This document shows, piece by piece, positions 16,424 through 25,042 of a DNA stretch of 32,974 bases. Position 1 is the stretch's first letter, and each line of letters starts with the position of its first letter. The DNA comes from Pseudomonadota bacterium. GTDB lineage: Bacteria > Pseudomonadota > Alphaproteobacteria > Caedimonadales > UBA1908. Made by a program: the position numbers and the translations under genes. Under the pieces are notes generated by a model, which was given only the letters and a program-made list of their open reading frames with translations, ran no database searches and had not been told where the DNA came from. The stretch spans positions 1 to 32,974 of the forward strand of contig JAIUNT010000016.1 in assembly GCA_020161545.1 (NCBI GenBank), written 5' to 3'.

Positions 16424-16804
16424 ATGTATACGACGATTCTCGTGGCGCTGTGCATTGGTCACACTGCGTTTGCTCAAAGCGTTGCGGACCTTGTGAAGGA
16501 GCGGGACGCACTTGTGGACAAACAGAGGCAGTTAACGGAATCTTTGTTGGGCGAGCTTGCACAGCACGATGGGAGGTTGAAGGTCCTGGGTGAAGGCTGT
16601 TCGCAAAAGCTGGTGGACGCGCAGCTCCTGCCAGAAAAGCTTGAAGACGCAGCATGCCTGAAGGCCTGGATGGAAGAGATGCAAGGCCAACTTGCACACA
16701 GGGACGCGACAAAACCCATTGGAGAGCGCCTTGAAGAGGCCCACAACAATGTCGTGCGCGCCAACATTAAAATCATCGAGGCGTTACTCGCTCAAAAGAA
16801 ATAG
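16424..16804 (+). CDS. Small secreted coiled-coil protein, paralogue of the 10605 gene (126 aa)
   Basis: I take the ATG at 16424 because MYTTILVALCIGHTAFAQS aligns with the signal peptide of the paralogue; a GTG at 16397 in frame would add nine residues. Neither has a clear ribosome site; the ATG is preceded by a run of T then C, as in the large genes at 19304 and 21955. The mature part begins SVADLVKERDALVDKQRQLT, has two cysteines (GEGCSQK and DAACLKAW) and ends KIIEALLAQKK, like the paralogue. It converges on the large gene ending at 16842 with a 37-bp gap. A TGTCATTGACA palindrome lies at 16340-16350, overlapping a TTGACA that could be its -35 box. Function unknown; an immunity or partner role is a guess from position. 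Confidence 0.78.
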   Translation: MYTTILVALCIGHTAFAQSVADLVKERDALVDKQRQLTESLLGELAQHDGRLKVLGEGCSQKLVDAQLLPEKLEDAACLKAWMEEMQGQLAHRDATKPIGERLEEAHNNVVRANIKIIEALLAQKK

Positions 16805-16841
16805 CGCCCGGCCTGCCTGGAAGAGGCCTCGCCCCGGCTCC

Positions 16842-19304
16842 TCACTCCATGACAAGGGGATGGACGTGAGCGCTTTCCTTATGTCTTTCCAGGTTTTCAT
16901 AGTGTCCAAGTAAACTTAAGAACACGACATTCACGTTGCCCGTTGCGCCTTTTATCAACGCATACACAACCCGGTCACCGTCACTCAGGCGCCTTGAAAA
17001 ATAGACTCCCTGGGCTGATACAAGTTTTTTTGGACGTCCGAGCCCCCCAAGAACTTGATAGGGGTTTTGGGCAATTTGCGCGGCGAAGGCGTGAAACTTA
17101 CTCTGTTGCTCCTGCGCGAGCTTTTTATAATCGGACGCTGCCTTCTTTTTCATCAAGAGCGTCGCCTTTGCTGTTTGCGGTGCAGACTGCTCGGTAGGGT
17201 TTTCTGGCGCGGGGGCAGGGGGGTTGGCAACGCCTCTCGTTTTTTCTTTGCCCGTGGGTAGCTGCGCGGGTTCGGATGTTGCGGGGAGGGCAAAAGTTGC
17301 AGCGTCATCCTCGTCAGCACTCAAGCTTTTGAGATACGCTTCAATTTCTTTTTTACGCTGGGCCTGTCGCGCTTGTTCGAGGGGCTCCAAGATTTTTTCT
17401 AAGGTGCGAAGGGGCGTGCGCAACCCATCGATACGTTTGCCCAGCTCGGTGATGGTGGTGGCGGGCGCGTTTTTCTTTTCAAGGGCTTCAGATGCGGCCT
17501 TAGTCAGCTCGCCCTTGAGGGTGTGAATTTTAGATTTGTGACTTTGAAGGCTTTTTGAAAATCCGGCTGTCATCTCAAGCCCTTGAGATCTCTTCTCTAG
17601 TTCTTCGAGGTGTGCTTTCACGCTATCAATCATCTTGGTGTAATGGGCGAGCAAATGGGCCTTGGCGCCATCGGCGAAGGATAAGCTTTTCCCAGGGCTG
17701 TGGCGTCCCGCGCCCATGGCTGCGCTGGCACCACCACGGCGATCGGCTGATTTATGATTTCGTGCCTGTTGCAATCTCTCCTTTGGAGTGAGCTGCTTAA
17801 TATTGCCAGTTTGTGAGAGGGCAATGCTTGCATATTCAAAGTCTTCACTCAGATCTAAAGATAGGAGCGTTTCTTCTTGCTCTTGACTGGCGCGTCCCAT
17901 ATGCAAGTAGATGCCGAGCTGATCCCAGACAAAGAAAGTGCCATAGATTTGAACGGCTTCCTCATACTGGCCCAGATGGGTCAGGGAGCGCGCAAGCCGC
18001 AAAGCGTTCATCACACGCAGGGCGGTGTAGTGGTGTCTTGGTTTTGGGTTCGTAAAGCGCGGTTCTTGATCCTGAAGAAACGCGTTGATCTTGCGGGCCA
18101 AAAAGACACTTTCCCCATGGCGATTCAGGCGTGAGAAAGTATCCGTCACATTGATAATGAGATTGAGCTCATAAACGGACGGGAAAAAGGACGCCGTGTC
18201 AAAGGATGTCTCCTTTTGATAGCGGTCCCACCAATGTTGAATCGCCTCGGGGTCATTACTAAAGCTGCAGTGATGGACAAGGGCGTTGATGAGATCTCGG
18301 CGGCTCCACCGCGCAGGTGCGGGATGAAATTTTTCGTATTCCTGCCACGCCTTGAGGCAATTTTCTTTGTCCTCAAGGGTGTCGTAAGCCCTTGCAAGAA
18401 GTGGGAAAAACCATTCAGCATGCTGGGCTTTAGAGTCATCTCCAATTTCAAAGGAGAGGGGCAGTGTGCAGTCTTGGGTAATTCGGCGTGCCTTGTCTTT
18501 TTGGCGTACTTTGTCTTTTTCAAATGCCTTCAGATGCGATTCAAGTTCAGCCAGGCGGATGAATCCGTTGATATAGTCTTTTTCGTGAGGCTCTAACGCC
18601 GGTGTGTGTGTTGCAACGATGTCGAGAAGCACGCGGTCCCAGCCACTTCTGCGCGCCAGATCAAGATAATATGGGGTCCTGTAAGCTGCAATAATAATCC
18701 CAGTGATCTCCAGTGCTTGAGCTTTCGTAAACTCATTTTGCGGACTCGTGATGAGATCCACATAGTGTTTGGACAGGGTCTCAAAGGCGTGAGATATGTC
18801 GGCGAGTGTGCCGCCTCCTATAGCCTGCCGGTCAGGTGTTTCTCTACAAACGTAAAGATTAATGAGCCGTAGATAGGGCCTGATGGCATTGGGGAGGGAC
18901 TCCACGTCCGCAAACAGACCCGAAAGCGTGGCCATAGGCAAGGGGTCCTTGGGCGCGAAAATGCGCACAATATCAACGAGGTGGCTGGTGTAGGTAGGTG
19001 TGTCTTGGCGCACGGGCGCAAGGGCCTGCTTGCCCACGCACGCGATCCACTCGCCCAGCTTTCCCTTCGCCTTAAAGGTTTCCATTCCGGCCATGAGTGC
19101 GTCGTTGGTTATGAAACTTGCGGGTGCGCTCTGGGCCAGGTACTGGGTCCACTCTTCAATGGTGGATTGCTTGTGAGGCCTCGTCATGGCAGCTGTGCTT
19201 AAGGGCACCGCGCAGGTCATTTCAGGGATCTCATCGCTGGCAAAAAGGGTGGCTGAGACGGTGAGGACAAGGGCAAGGGCGGTTGAGAGAGAGTGGATGC
19301 GCAT
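16842..19304 (-). CDS. Exported TPR-like protein with YoeB-type domain lacking the key Glu (copy 3, 820 aa)
   Basis: The start is the ATG at 19304 (MRIHSLSTALALVLTVSATLFAS), matching the starts of copies 4 and 5; the open frame continues up to 19334 but that part overlaps the leader. The TPR-like body includes WFFPLLARAYDTLEDKENCL and QYEEAVQIYGTFFVW, followed by the coil GAKAHLLAHYTKMIDSVKAH, a second coil, and a Pro/Ala-rich linker with KEKTRGV. The C-terminal domain from about residue 716 keeps FSRRL, Arg778 (DRVVY) and His801-Tyr802 (LLGHY). However, the glutamate equivalent to YoeB Glu46 is Lys759 (GRPKKL), clearly read in the DNA as CCA-AAA-AAA-CTT. It also ends about eight residues earlier than the other copies. 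It may be inactive or altered in activity. Confidence 0.87.
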   Translation of the reverse strand: MRIHSLSTALALVLTVSATLFASDEIPEMTCAVPLSTAAMTRPHKQSTIEEWTQYLAQSAPASFITNDALMAGMETFKAKGKLGEWIACVGKQALAPVRQDTPTYTSHLVDIVRIFAPKDPLPMATLSGLFADVESLPNAIRPYLRLINLYVCRETPDRQAIGGGTLADISHAFETLSKHYVDLITSPQNEFTKAQALEITGIIIAAYRTPYYLDLARRSGWDRVLLDIVATHTPALEPHEKDYINGFIRLAELESHLKAFEKDKVRQKDKARRITQDCTLPLSFEIGDDSKAQHAEWFFPLLARAYDTLEDKENCLKAWQEYEKFHPAPARWSRRDLINALVHHCSFSNDPEAIQHWWDRYQKETSFDTASFFPSVYELNLIINVTDTFSRLNRHGESVFLARKINAFLQDQEPRFTNPKPRHHYTALRVMNALRLARSLTHLGQYEEAVQIYGTFFVWDQLGIYLHMGRASQEQEETLLSLDLSEDFEYASIALSQTGNIKQLTPKERLQQARNHKSADRRGGASAAMGAGRHSPGKSLSFADGAKAHLLAHYTKMIDSVKAHLEELEKRSQGLEMTAGFSKSLQSHKSKIHTLKGELTKAASEALEKKNAPATTITELGKRIDGLRTPLRTLEKILEPLEQARQAQRKKEIEAYLKSLSADEDDAATFALPATSEPAQLPTGKEKTRGVANPPAPAPENPTEQSAPQTAKATLLMKKKAASDYKKLAQEQQSKFHAFAAQIAQNPYQVLGGLGRPKKLVSAQGVYFSRRLSDGDRVVYALIKGATGNVNVVFLSLLGHYENLERHKESAHVHPLVME

Positions 19305-19341
19305 GAAAAAAGACTTTTCCAAGAAGACGTACACCTCTGTC

Positions 19342-19347
19342 TATATA
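19342..19347 (-). promoter_or_regulatory. -10 box of toxin-domain copy 3
   Basis: TATATA on the minus strand, 37 nt before the ATG at 19304. Copies 4 and 5 have TATACA at 38 and 37 nt from their ATG, so the spacing is conserved. No convincing -35 box. The leader ends in GTCTTTTTTC-ATG with no Shine-Dalgarno motif. Confidence 0.5.
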
Positions 19348-19480
19348 GCCACTTTTTGCATCAACGCGCCACCGCTGTTTTTTGCCATAGTGTGGCAAAT
19401 AGTGTGTACTTGGCGCGTAGGCCGCGCAGAACCCAGACCCGGCACGGCTAAGGCGCGGATCTGGGCGCTTACGCCGAGCG

Positions 19481-21955
19481 TTAAGATGACTTTTCTTTGG
19501 TGCTTTTTTGCAAGACAAGGGGATGAACATGGGTGCTTTCCTGGTGCCTTGAAAGGTTCTCGTAGTGTCCGAGTAAACTTAAGAAAACAACACTGACCGC
19601 ATCACTTTCATCTTTGATAAGCTGGTATACAACGCGGTCCCCGTCACTCAGGCGCCTTGAGAAATAGAGCCCCTCCCCAGACACAAGACGCTCGGGTCGT
19701 CCGAGGCCCCCAAGGATTTGATAAGGGTTTTGGGCGATTTCCGCGGCAAGCCTGTGGAACTTCCTCTGCATGTTGGGCATGAGTGATTGATAGTCCACAT
19801 CCGCCTTCTTTTTCATCAAGAGGGCGGCCTTTGCCGGTGCAGGTTGCTGTGCCGCTTTCTTGGGCGCGGCGGCGGCAGGCTTTGCAACGCCTTTGGTTTT
19901 TTTCTTGCGCGCGGGTACTTGTGCAGGTTCAGGGCTTGCAATCGGGGTAAAATGAAGGGTGTCGCCCTCGTCAGCGCTCAAGTGCCTTAGGTATTCCTCA
20001 AACTCCCTTTGTCGCTGGGATTTGCGTTCACTTTCGGCAGGTTCTAGGGTTCGCTCCAGGACGTCAAAAGAGGCCCACAGGGTGTCCACGCGTTGGCCAA
20101 CCTCGTTGATAGTGGGGGCGCCGCCACCGTTCTTCTTAAGGGGCGCGGAAGATACGTTTGCCAGTTCTTTTTTAAGGGCGTGGATCTTAGATTGATAAGC
20201 CACAACAGTTTGGGCGAATTCCTCGCTTAAGTGAAGTCCTTGTGAACGCTTTGCGGTGTCTTCTAGTTTTTCACCCATGCGCTTTAGTCGTTGTGTATAG
20301 TGCGCAACCAAATGAGCCTTTGCGCCATTGGCGATGGAGAGGCTGTGACGCGCCGAGCTCTTTGCTGTACGCCTAACACCACTTCGTGTGCCTTGGCGGT
20401 TAGCTGCTTTTCCTTTTCGGGCTTGCTGGAGTTTTGCCTTAGGATCAGCTTGAGTCAATCGTCCTGTTTGGGACAGGGCCGTGGCCGCGCATCGAAGATC
20501 TTCTCCTAAGGCATCTTCAAGCTCGTCTTTTTCTGTGCGCGTGACGTCACAACCCGCCTTCAGGTAGATGTTATACTGATCCCATTCAAAAAACGTTTCG
20601 TAAATGGCCACGGCTTCTTGATAGCGACCCAACTCGGTGAGTGAGCGCGCAAGACTTAAGGAGGTTAAGAAGTGGTGGGTTGCGTAGTGTTCACTGAGTC
20701 GTCCATCAAGAAGACTTTTGCCTTCGTTCCCAAAGAAGTTCAGTATTTTTTGTGACAAGAACATACTCTCTTCGTGGCACTTGAGGCGAGAAAACCCATC
20801 ATTCACGTTTGTAATCATGTTCAATTCAAGATCCGTTGGCAGGAAGCGGTCCATGTTAAAGGAGGTTTGCTTTTGATAGCGGTCCCACCAATGCTTTATG
20901 ACCCGTGGATCGTCACTGAAGTGGCAGATGTGATAGAGCGCATTAATCATATCCCTGTGGCACCAGGGGTGGTTGGCGGGATAAAGTTTGTCGAATTCCT
21001 CCCACGTTTTAAGGCAGTCGTCTTTCTGGCCCAGGGCGTGGTAAGCGCTGGCCAGGAGGGGGAAAGCCCACATGGCGTGGCTTTTACTGGTTTGATCGTC
21101 AACTTCGCAGGATAAGGTGCTCCCAAACTGTTTAACAATTTTACGAGCCTCGGCTTCCGGAAATTTGTCCCCATAAGACTCAACCTTAGCAAGGTGGATG
21201 AACCCTTTAATATAGTCTTTTTCGTACGGCGAGAGGTCCGGGGTACGTGCTGCGACGACGTCTAGCAACATGCGGTCCCACCCGCTTCTGCGCGCCAGTT
21301 CAATGATGAAAGGTGAGTGATATGCCGCCAACATGATCTCTGTAATATCAAAGGCTTCATCCCGTGTGAGGAACCCTTTTGTTTGGGTGATGCGATCAAT
21401 ATAATGTTTGGAGAGCGTCTCAAAGGCAGCCATGAGCGTGTACTTTGTCATGAGCATATTTTGCTCCGCTTGTTGAGCGGCTGACTGACCTGCTAAGCAG
21501 TTGTTAATAAGCGTGAGATAACTCCATATGGCGTTTGGCAGCGCTTTATAGTCAGGAAAGAGTTCGGCCAAGGCCTCCATGGACAAAAGCTCCCTTGGTG
21601 CAATGACTTTTACAGTGCTTACCAAATGAGCCACGTAGGTTGGATTGCTTAGGTTGGGGGGGCCAGAGATTTTCTTGCCAACGCGCGCGATCCAGTCAGC
21701 CAGCATTCCATGGTTTGTGAAGGTCTCCATAGCTTGGGTGAGATCCTTCGTTGTCACAGGCCCCTGAGGGTCCTCTTGGGAAAGGTAAAGGATCCAGTCC
21801 TCGACACTTGATCTTTGAAAGGCAGGCAAGGTGCGCACAGCCGCGGGGCCCAGTGAAGGTGCGGTAGTTCCCCTATCCAAGGTCTCGTCGCTGCAAAAAA
21901 GGTTGGAAGAGGTGATGACAAGAAAAAGAGCTGTTGTGATGTAGTGGATGCGCAT
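19481..21955 (-). CDS. Exported TPR-like protein with C-terminal YoeB-type domain (copy 4, 824 aa)
   Basis: The start ATG at 21955 gives MRIHYITTALFLVITSSNLFCS, a signal peptide closest to copy 3. TPR-like repeats include WAFPLLASAYHALGQKDDCL and RYQEAVAIYETFFEW, then coils (GAKAHLVAHYTQRLKRMGEK; VGQRVDTLWASFDVLE), and a Lys/Ala/Pro linker with KKKTKGV. The YoeB-like domain from about residue 712 has all expected positions: Glu755 (GRPERL), SRR, Arg774 (DRVVY), His797-Tyr798. After the His-Tyr there is a 25-residue tail (SRHQESTHVHPLVLQ and on) that is conserved in all copies but absent from free YoeB. The neighbouring tRNA-Thr is divergent, starting 185 bp beyond its start codon. Confidence 0.87.
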   Translation of the reverse strand: MRIHYITTALFLVITSSNLFCSDETLDRGTTAPSLGPAAVRTLPAFQRSSVEDWILYLSQEDPQGPVTTKDLTQAMETFTNHGMLADWIARVGKKISGPPNLSNPTYVAHLVSTVKVIAPRELLSMEALAELFPDYKALPNAIWSYLTLINNCLAGQSAAQQAEQNMLMTKYTLMAAFETLSKHYIDRITQTKGFLTRDEAFDITEIMLAAYHSPFIIELARRSGWDRMLLDVVAARTPDLSPYEKDYIKGFIHLAKVESYGDKFPEAEARKIVKQFGSTLSCEVDDQTSKSHAMWAFPLLASAYHALGQKDDCLKTWEEFDKLYPANHPWCHRDMINALYHICHFSDDPRVIKHWWDRYQKQTSFNMDRFLPTDLELNMITNVNDGFSRLKCHEESMFLSQKILNFFGNEGKSLLDGRLSEHYATHHFLTSLSLARSLTELGRYQEAVAIYETFFEWDQYNIYLKAGCDVTRTEKDELEDALGEDLRCAATALSQTGRLTQADPKAKLQQARKGKAANRQGTRSGVRRTAKSSARHSLSIANGAKAHLVAHYTQRLKRMGEKLEDTAKRSQGLHLSEEFAQTVVAYQSKIHALKKELANVSSAPLKKNGGGAPTINEVGQRVDTLWASFDVLERTLEPAESERKSQRQREFEEYLRHLSADEGDTLHFTPIASPEPAQVPARKKKTKGVAKPAAAAPKKAAQQPAPAKAALLMKKKADVDYQSLMPNMQRKFHRLAAEIAQNPYQILGGLGRPERLVSGEGLYFSRRLSDGDRVVYQLIKDESDAVSVVFLSLLGHYENLSRHQESTHVHPLVLQKSTKEKSS

Positions 21956-21993
21956 GAAAAAGAAGCTTTTTAAAGGATATTGACACTTTCGCT

Positions 21994-21999
21994 TGTATA
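21994..21999 (-). promoter_or_regulatory. -10 box of toxin-domain copy 4
   Basis: TATACA on the minus strand, 38 nt before the ATG at 21955, preceded by AAAAAAAGTG as in copy 3 (AAAAAGTGGC). No Shine-Dalgarno sequence; the leader ends CTTCTTTTTC-ATG. Confidence 0.5.
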
Positions 22000-22095
22000 C
22001 ACTTTTTTTGTGCCCCGATACTAGTCGTTGTTTTTGTCATTTGAAAAAGAATCGCGTGCCTGTCTTGCTCCCGCTTATCTCTCATTTTCATGTGC

Positions 22096-22124
22096 TTGAC
22101 GGCGCTGGTGGGTGCACGCTAAAG
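22096..22124 (+). promoter_or_regulatory. Promoter of tRNA-Thr
   Basis: TTGACG (22096-22101), 17 nt, CTAAAG (22119-22124), about 16 bp before the tRNA 5' end; a typical alphaproteobacterial stable-RNA arrangement. A close copy is at 24917-24945. Confidence 0.7.
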
Positions 22125-22140
22125 TGCCTGTGCACGGCAC

Positions 22141-22216
<76 letters not shown>

Positions 22217-22239
22217 TGTTGCGCAGGCCGTTATGTGCC

Positions 22240-24789
22240 TTAAGATGACTTTCCTTCTGGCCTTGGTTGCAAGACAAGGGGATGTATGTGTGTACTTTCT
22301 TGATGTCTTGCAAGATTTTCGTAGTGGCCCAGTAAACTTAAGAAAACCACGTTCACAGCGCCATCCTCACCTTTGAGTAGCTCATACACAACCCGGTCTC
22401 CGTCGCTTAAGTGACGGGAGAAATAGATACCATTTTTGGATACAAGACGCTCAGGGCGACCAAGGCCCCCAAGGATCTGGTAGGGGTTCTTTGCAACCTC
22501 CCTTGCCAGGGTATGGAACTTGCGGTGCATGGTTGGCGAGAGGGAGTTGTAATCGGTGTCTGCCTTTTTCTTCATGAAGAGCGTTGCCTTGGGAGGGGTT
22601 TGTTCTTGTTTGTCAAAAGATGGTGCAGATACGGGTGGGGCCTGAGGGCGCCCTTTTTCGCGCCCATTGGGTCTTGTTTTTTTCTTTTGCTTGGGCTTTG
22701 GCGAGTGGCTCTCTTGAGCAGGCTCCGGCGTAAAGTGCTTGAGCTCATCATCATTGGCGCTCATGCGCGCAAGGTAGGCGTCAAGTTCCCTTTGCCGTTG
22801 CCTTCTGTGACGCTCATGGGCGTTTTGCAGCTCTTTCTCCAAAGATAAAAGCGTCGCCCGCCACGCGTCCACGCGTGTGCCTATCTCGCCGATGGTGAGA
22901 GGCTCGGTGTCATCAGAAGGGATGGTGTCTTTGGAAGGTCGGCATTTTCTTTTTGTGGCCAGTAAGGACAGCAAAGAAAGCTTTTCTTGAAGTGCGCGTG
23001 TGTTGTCTTTATGAACGGTGAGGCTATTCAAGAATTTACGAGGAAGCTCAAGGTGCTGTGCGAGAGATGACATCTCTTCAAGGCGGGCATCCATCTCTTG
23101 GAGACGGTTTGTGTAGTGCTGAATCAAATGCGCTTTGGCGCCATCGGTAATGGAGAGGTCCTCAATGGGACTGTTGGGTTCGGGCAAAGATGCGCCCCTC
23201 CGTTTGCCCAAGCGCTTGGTTGATTTATCCATGATCGCCTTGTGAAGTCTTTTCTGCGAATCTGCATGTGCGTTTGCGTGAAAACGCCCTGCTTGTGACA
23301 AGGCAACGGCGGCGCATTTGATGTCATCTTTTAAGTCTTCCTTTAACCGACGGATCTGCTCCTCGGGCAATCCGTGGCGGCCTTTCAGGAAGAGCTTGCT
23401 ATTGTCCCACTCGAAAAAGTCGTCATAAATAGCGGCGGCTTCTTCGTGGCGCCCCATCTCTGTGAGGGATCTGGCCAGGCTGAGGGAGAGAAAAAAGTGC
23501 TGGACGCTGTAGTGCGATTTAAGCGTGGTGTCGGTGCATAATGTGTCGGCGCCATTGATATAATTGAGGGCCGTGCGCGTGAGGATCTCGTTTTCTTTGT
23601 AATGGTTGAAGCGCACATAGGCGCGGCTTACACTCGCGGTGACATTTAAGTCGACGCGCGTTGGTAGAAAATCCTCCAAACTGAGATTGCTTTCCTTTCG
23701 GTAGCGCTGCCACCAGCGGTCAATGGTTTGGATGTCGTTTGCATGCAGTGTGATGTGGCAAAGGGCGCTTAGAAGCTCTCTATAGGACCACTTGAAACGC
23801 TTGTCGTGAAGACGTTCGTACGCTTCCCAGACCTGTACACATTCCTGGGACTTGTTCAAAGAATGATAAGCCGTGGCCAAGAGGGGGAACGCCCACGCCG
23901 CATGGGGTTTTTCTGTTCTTTCGCATGTCAGATAGGGGGTGAATGCCTCAATGATCTCGTTCGCTTCCCTGTGTGAGATGCCCTCTGGACGCGTTTCTAT
24001 GCTTGCCAGGCGCAAAAATCCTTCCAAATAAAGTTGTTCTTCAGGGGAAAATGCGGGTGTCTTTTTAAGAACAGTATGTAAAAGGCGGCGGTCCCATCCA
24101 TCCCCAACGGCGAGGTCAGTGCTGTAAGGCGAGGCGTAGGCGTCCAAGATCAGCTGGGTGATGTCAAAGGCTTCTTCCCGCGAAAAGTGCCCCTTTTCCT
24201 TGGAAATGCGCTCCATGTAATGGGTGCATAAGGTGACAAAGCCGCTTATGAGGACGTATTTTGCAATGATGATGCCATCACTGATTTGGTGTGCCGCCGG
24301 TTGCGTGGTGAGTACCAGCGTTACGAGTTTAAGATAGTGGCGTGCGGCTCGAGGGATAGCGTCCGTATCCTTGAAAAATGGCTCCAGCGCCTTCATGCCA
24401 AGGGGTTTATCAGGCGGGGCAAAGCCATCTGTCAAACGAATAAGGTGCTCAAAATAGACACTGGCCCCCCTGGCGCGAGGCTGGATAATGGTCTTTCCTA
24501 ACAGAGTAATCCAGTCACACAGATGCCCCGTTGATGAAAAAAGGTTTTGTCCCATGGAGAGTGTTTCAAAAGAAAGGGGCTCGGGGTCATTTTGCGCAAG
24601 GTATTGGCGCCACTGGCCCATGGTTGAGGTCTCGTTCAGACGCTGTGGCGGGGGCGTTTCTCCCTGTCTTTGGGAGGGCAAGTTTTTGCCCTGTGTGTCT
24701 TCCTCATCTGGAAAAGGATCGCTTGCTTGAAGGTAAGGGCACCCGTGTGCGCCAAGACATAGGATTGTTGTGATGTAGAGAATGCGCAT
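22240..24789 (-). CDS. Exported TPR-like protein with C-terminal YoeB-type domain (copy 5, 849 aa)
   Basis: The start ATG at 24789 gives MRILYITTILCLGAHGCPYLQAS, a signal peptide. The TPR-like body includes WAFPLLATAYHSLNKSQECV and RHEEAAAIYDDFFEW. The coil GAKAHLIQHYTNRLQEMDAR, a basic spacer (TKRKCRPSKD), a second coil (IGTRVDAWRATLLSLEKELQ) and a Pro/Lys-rich linker (KQKKKTRPNG) lead to the YoeB-like domain from about residue 737. Glu780 (GRPERL), Arg799 (DRVVY) and His822-Tyr823 are kept, but the second Arg of SRR, equivalent to YoeB Arg59, is His793. The linker motif KxKTxG is degenerate here. It is the outermost copy and has brought a copy of the tRNA-type promoter along on its far side (24917-24945). 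Confidence 0.87.
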   Translation of the reverse strand: MRILYITTILCLGAHGCPYLQASDPFPDEEDTQGKNLPSQRQGETPPPQRLNETSTMGQWRQYLAQNDPEPLSFETLSMGQNLFSSTGHLCDWITLLGKTIIQPRARGASVYFEHLIRLTDGFAPPDKPLGMKALEPFFKDTDAIPRAARHYLKLVTLVLTTQPAAHQISDGIIIAKYVLISGFVTLCTHYMERISKEKGHFSREEAFDITQLILDAYASPYSTDLAVGDGWDRRLLHTVLKKTPAFSPEEQLYLEGFLRLASIETRPEGISHREANEIIEAFTPYLTCERTEKPHAAWAFPLLATAYHSLNKSQECVQVWEAYERLHDKRFKWSYRELLSALCHITLHANDIQTIDRWWQRYRKESNLSLEDFLPTRVDLNVTASVSRAYVRFNHYKENEILTRTALNYINGADTLCTDTTLKSHYSVQHFFLSLSLARSLTEMGRHEEAAAIYDDFFEWDNSKLFLKGRHGLPEEQIRRLKEDLKDDIKCAAVALSQAGRFHANAHADSQKRLHKAIMDKSTKRLGKRRGASLPEPNSPIEDLSITDGAKAHLIQHYTNRLQEMDARLEEMSSLAQHLELPRKFLNSLTVHKDNTRALQEKLSLLSLLATKRKCRPSKDTIPSDDTEPLTIGEIGTRVDAWRATLLSLEKELQNAHERHRRQRQRELDAYLARMSANDDELKHFTPEPAQESHSPKPKQKKKTRPNGREKGRPQAPPVSAPSFDKQEQTPPKATLFMKKKADTDYNSLSPTMHRKFHTLAREVAKNPYQILGGLGRPERLVSKNGIYFSRHLSDGDRVVYELLKGEDGAVNVVFLSLLGHYENLARHQESTHIHPLVLQPRPEGKSS

Positions 24790-24826
24790 GGAAAGAGGAC
24801 GCTCTTACGTGGGTTGACGCTTTTTC

Positions 24827-24832
24827 TGTATA
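24827..24832 (-). promoter_or_regulatory. -10 box of toxin-domain copy 5
   Basis: TATACA on the minus strand, 37 nt before the ATG at 24789, matching the spacing in copies 3 and 4. The leader ends GTCCTCTTTCC-ATG without a Shine-Dalgarno sequence. Confidence 0.5.
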
Positions 24833-24916
24833 ACCTGTTTTATATCAAATGACTATTGCCTGTTTTTGTCTTTGTATAAAAAGGGTTATGTGCGGGTAGA
24901 ATCTCTTGTTGTGCCC

Positions 24917-24945
24917 TTGACGGTGTTGGAAGGTGCGCGCTAATC
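24917..24945 (+). promoter_or_regulatory. Orphan copy of the tRNA-Thr promoter
   Basis: TTGACG (24917-24922), 17 nt, CTAATC (24940-24945). Over 33 positions it agrees with the tRNA-Thr promoter at 25. No tRNA follows; the next gene is the secreted protein at 25043, with a leader of about 90 nt. The remainder of the 24790-25042 gap shows nothing else. Confidence 0.6.
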
Positions 24946-25042
24946 TGCGGCTGTGATAACGTATCCCTCTCAAGTTGGAAATGAAGATCACCATCTGTGG
25001 CAGTATTTTTGAGAAGCCTTTAACGGGAGAAGAAGCGGTACC

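Noticed and set aside
22411..22848. Plus-strand open frame of 145 codons inside toxin-domain copy 5
   Set aside because: It lies wholly opposite the conserved YoeB-like and linker region, and there is no matching conservation in its own frame.
24946..25042. Second tRNA gene behind the orphan tRNA-type promoter
   Set aside because: No cloverleaf, T-arm TTCGAAT motif or acceptor pairing can be found in this stretch.
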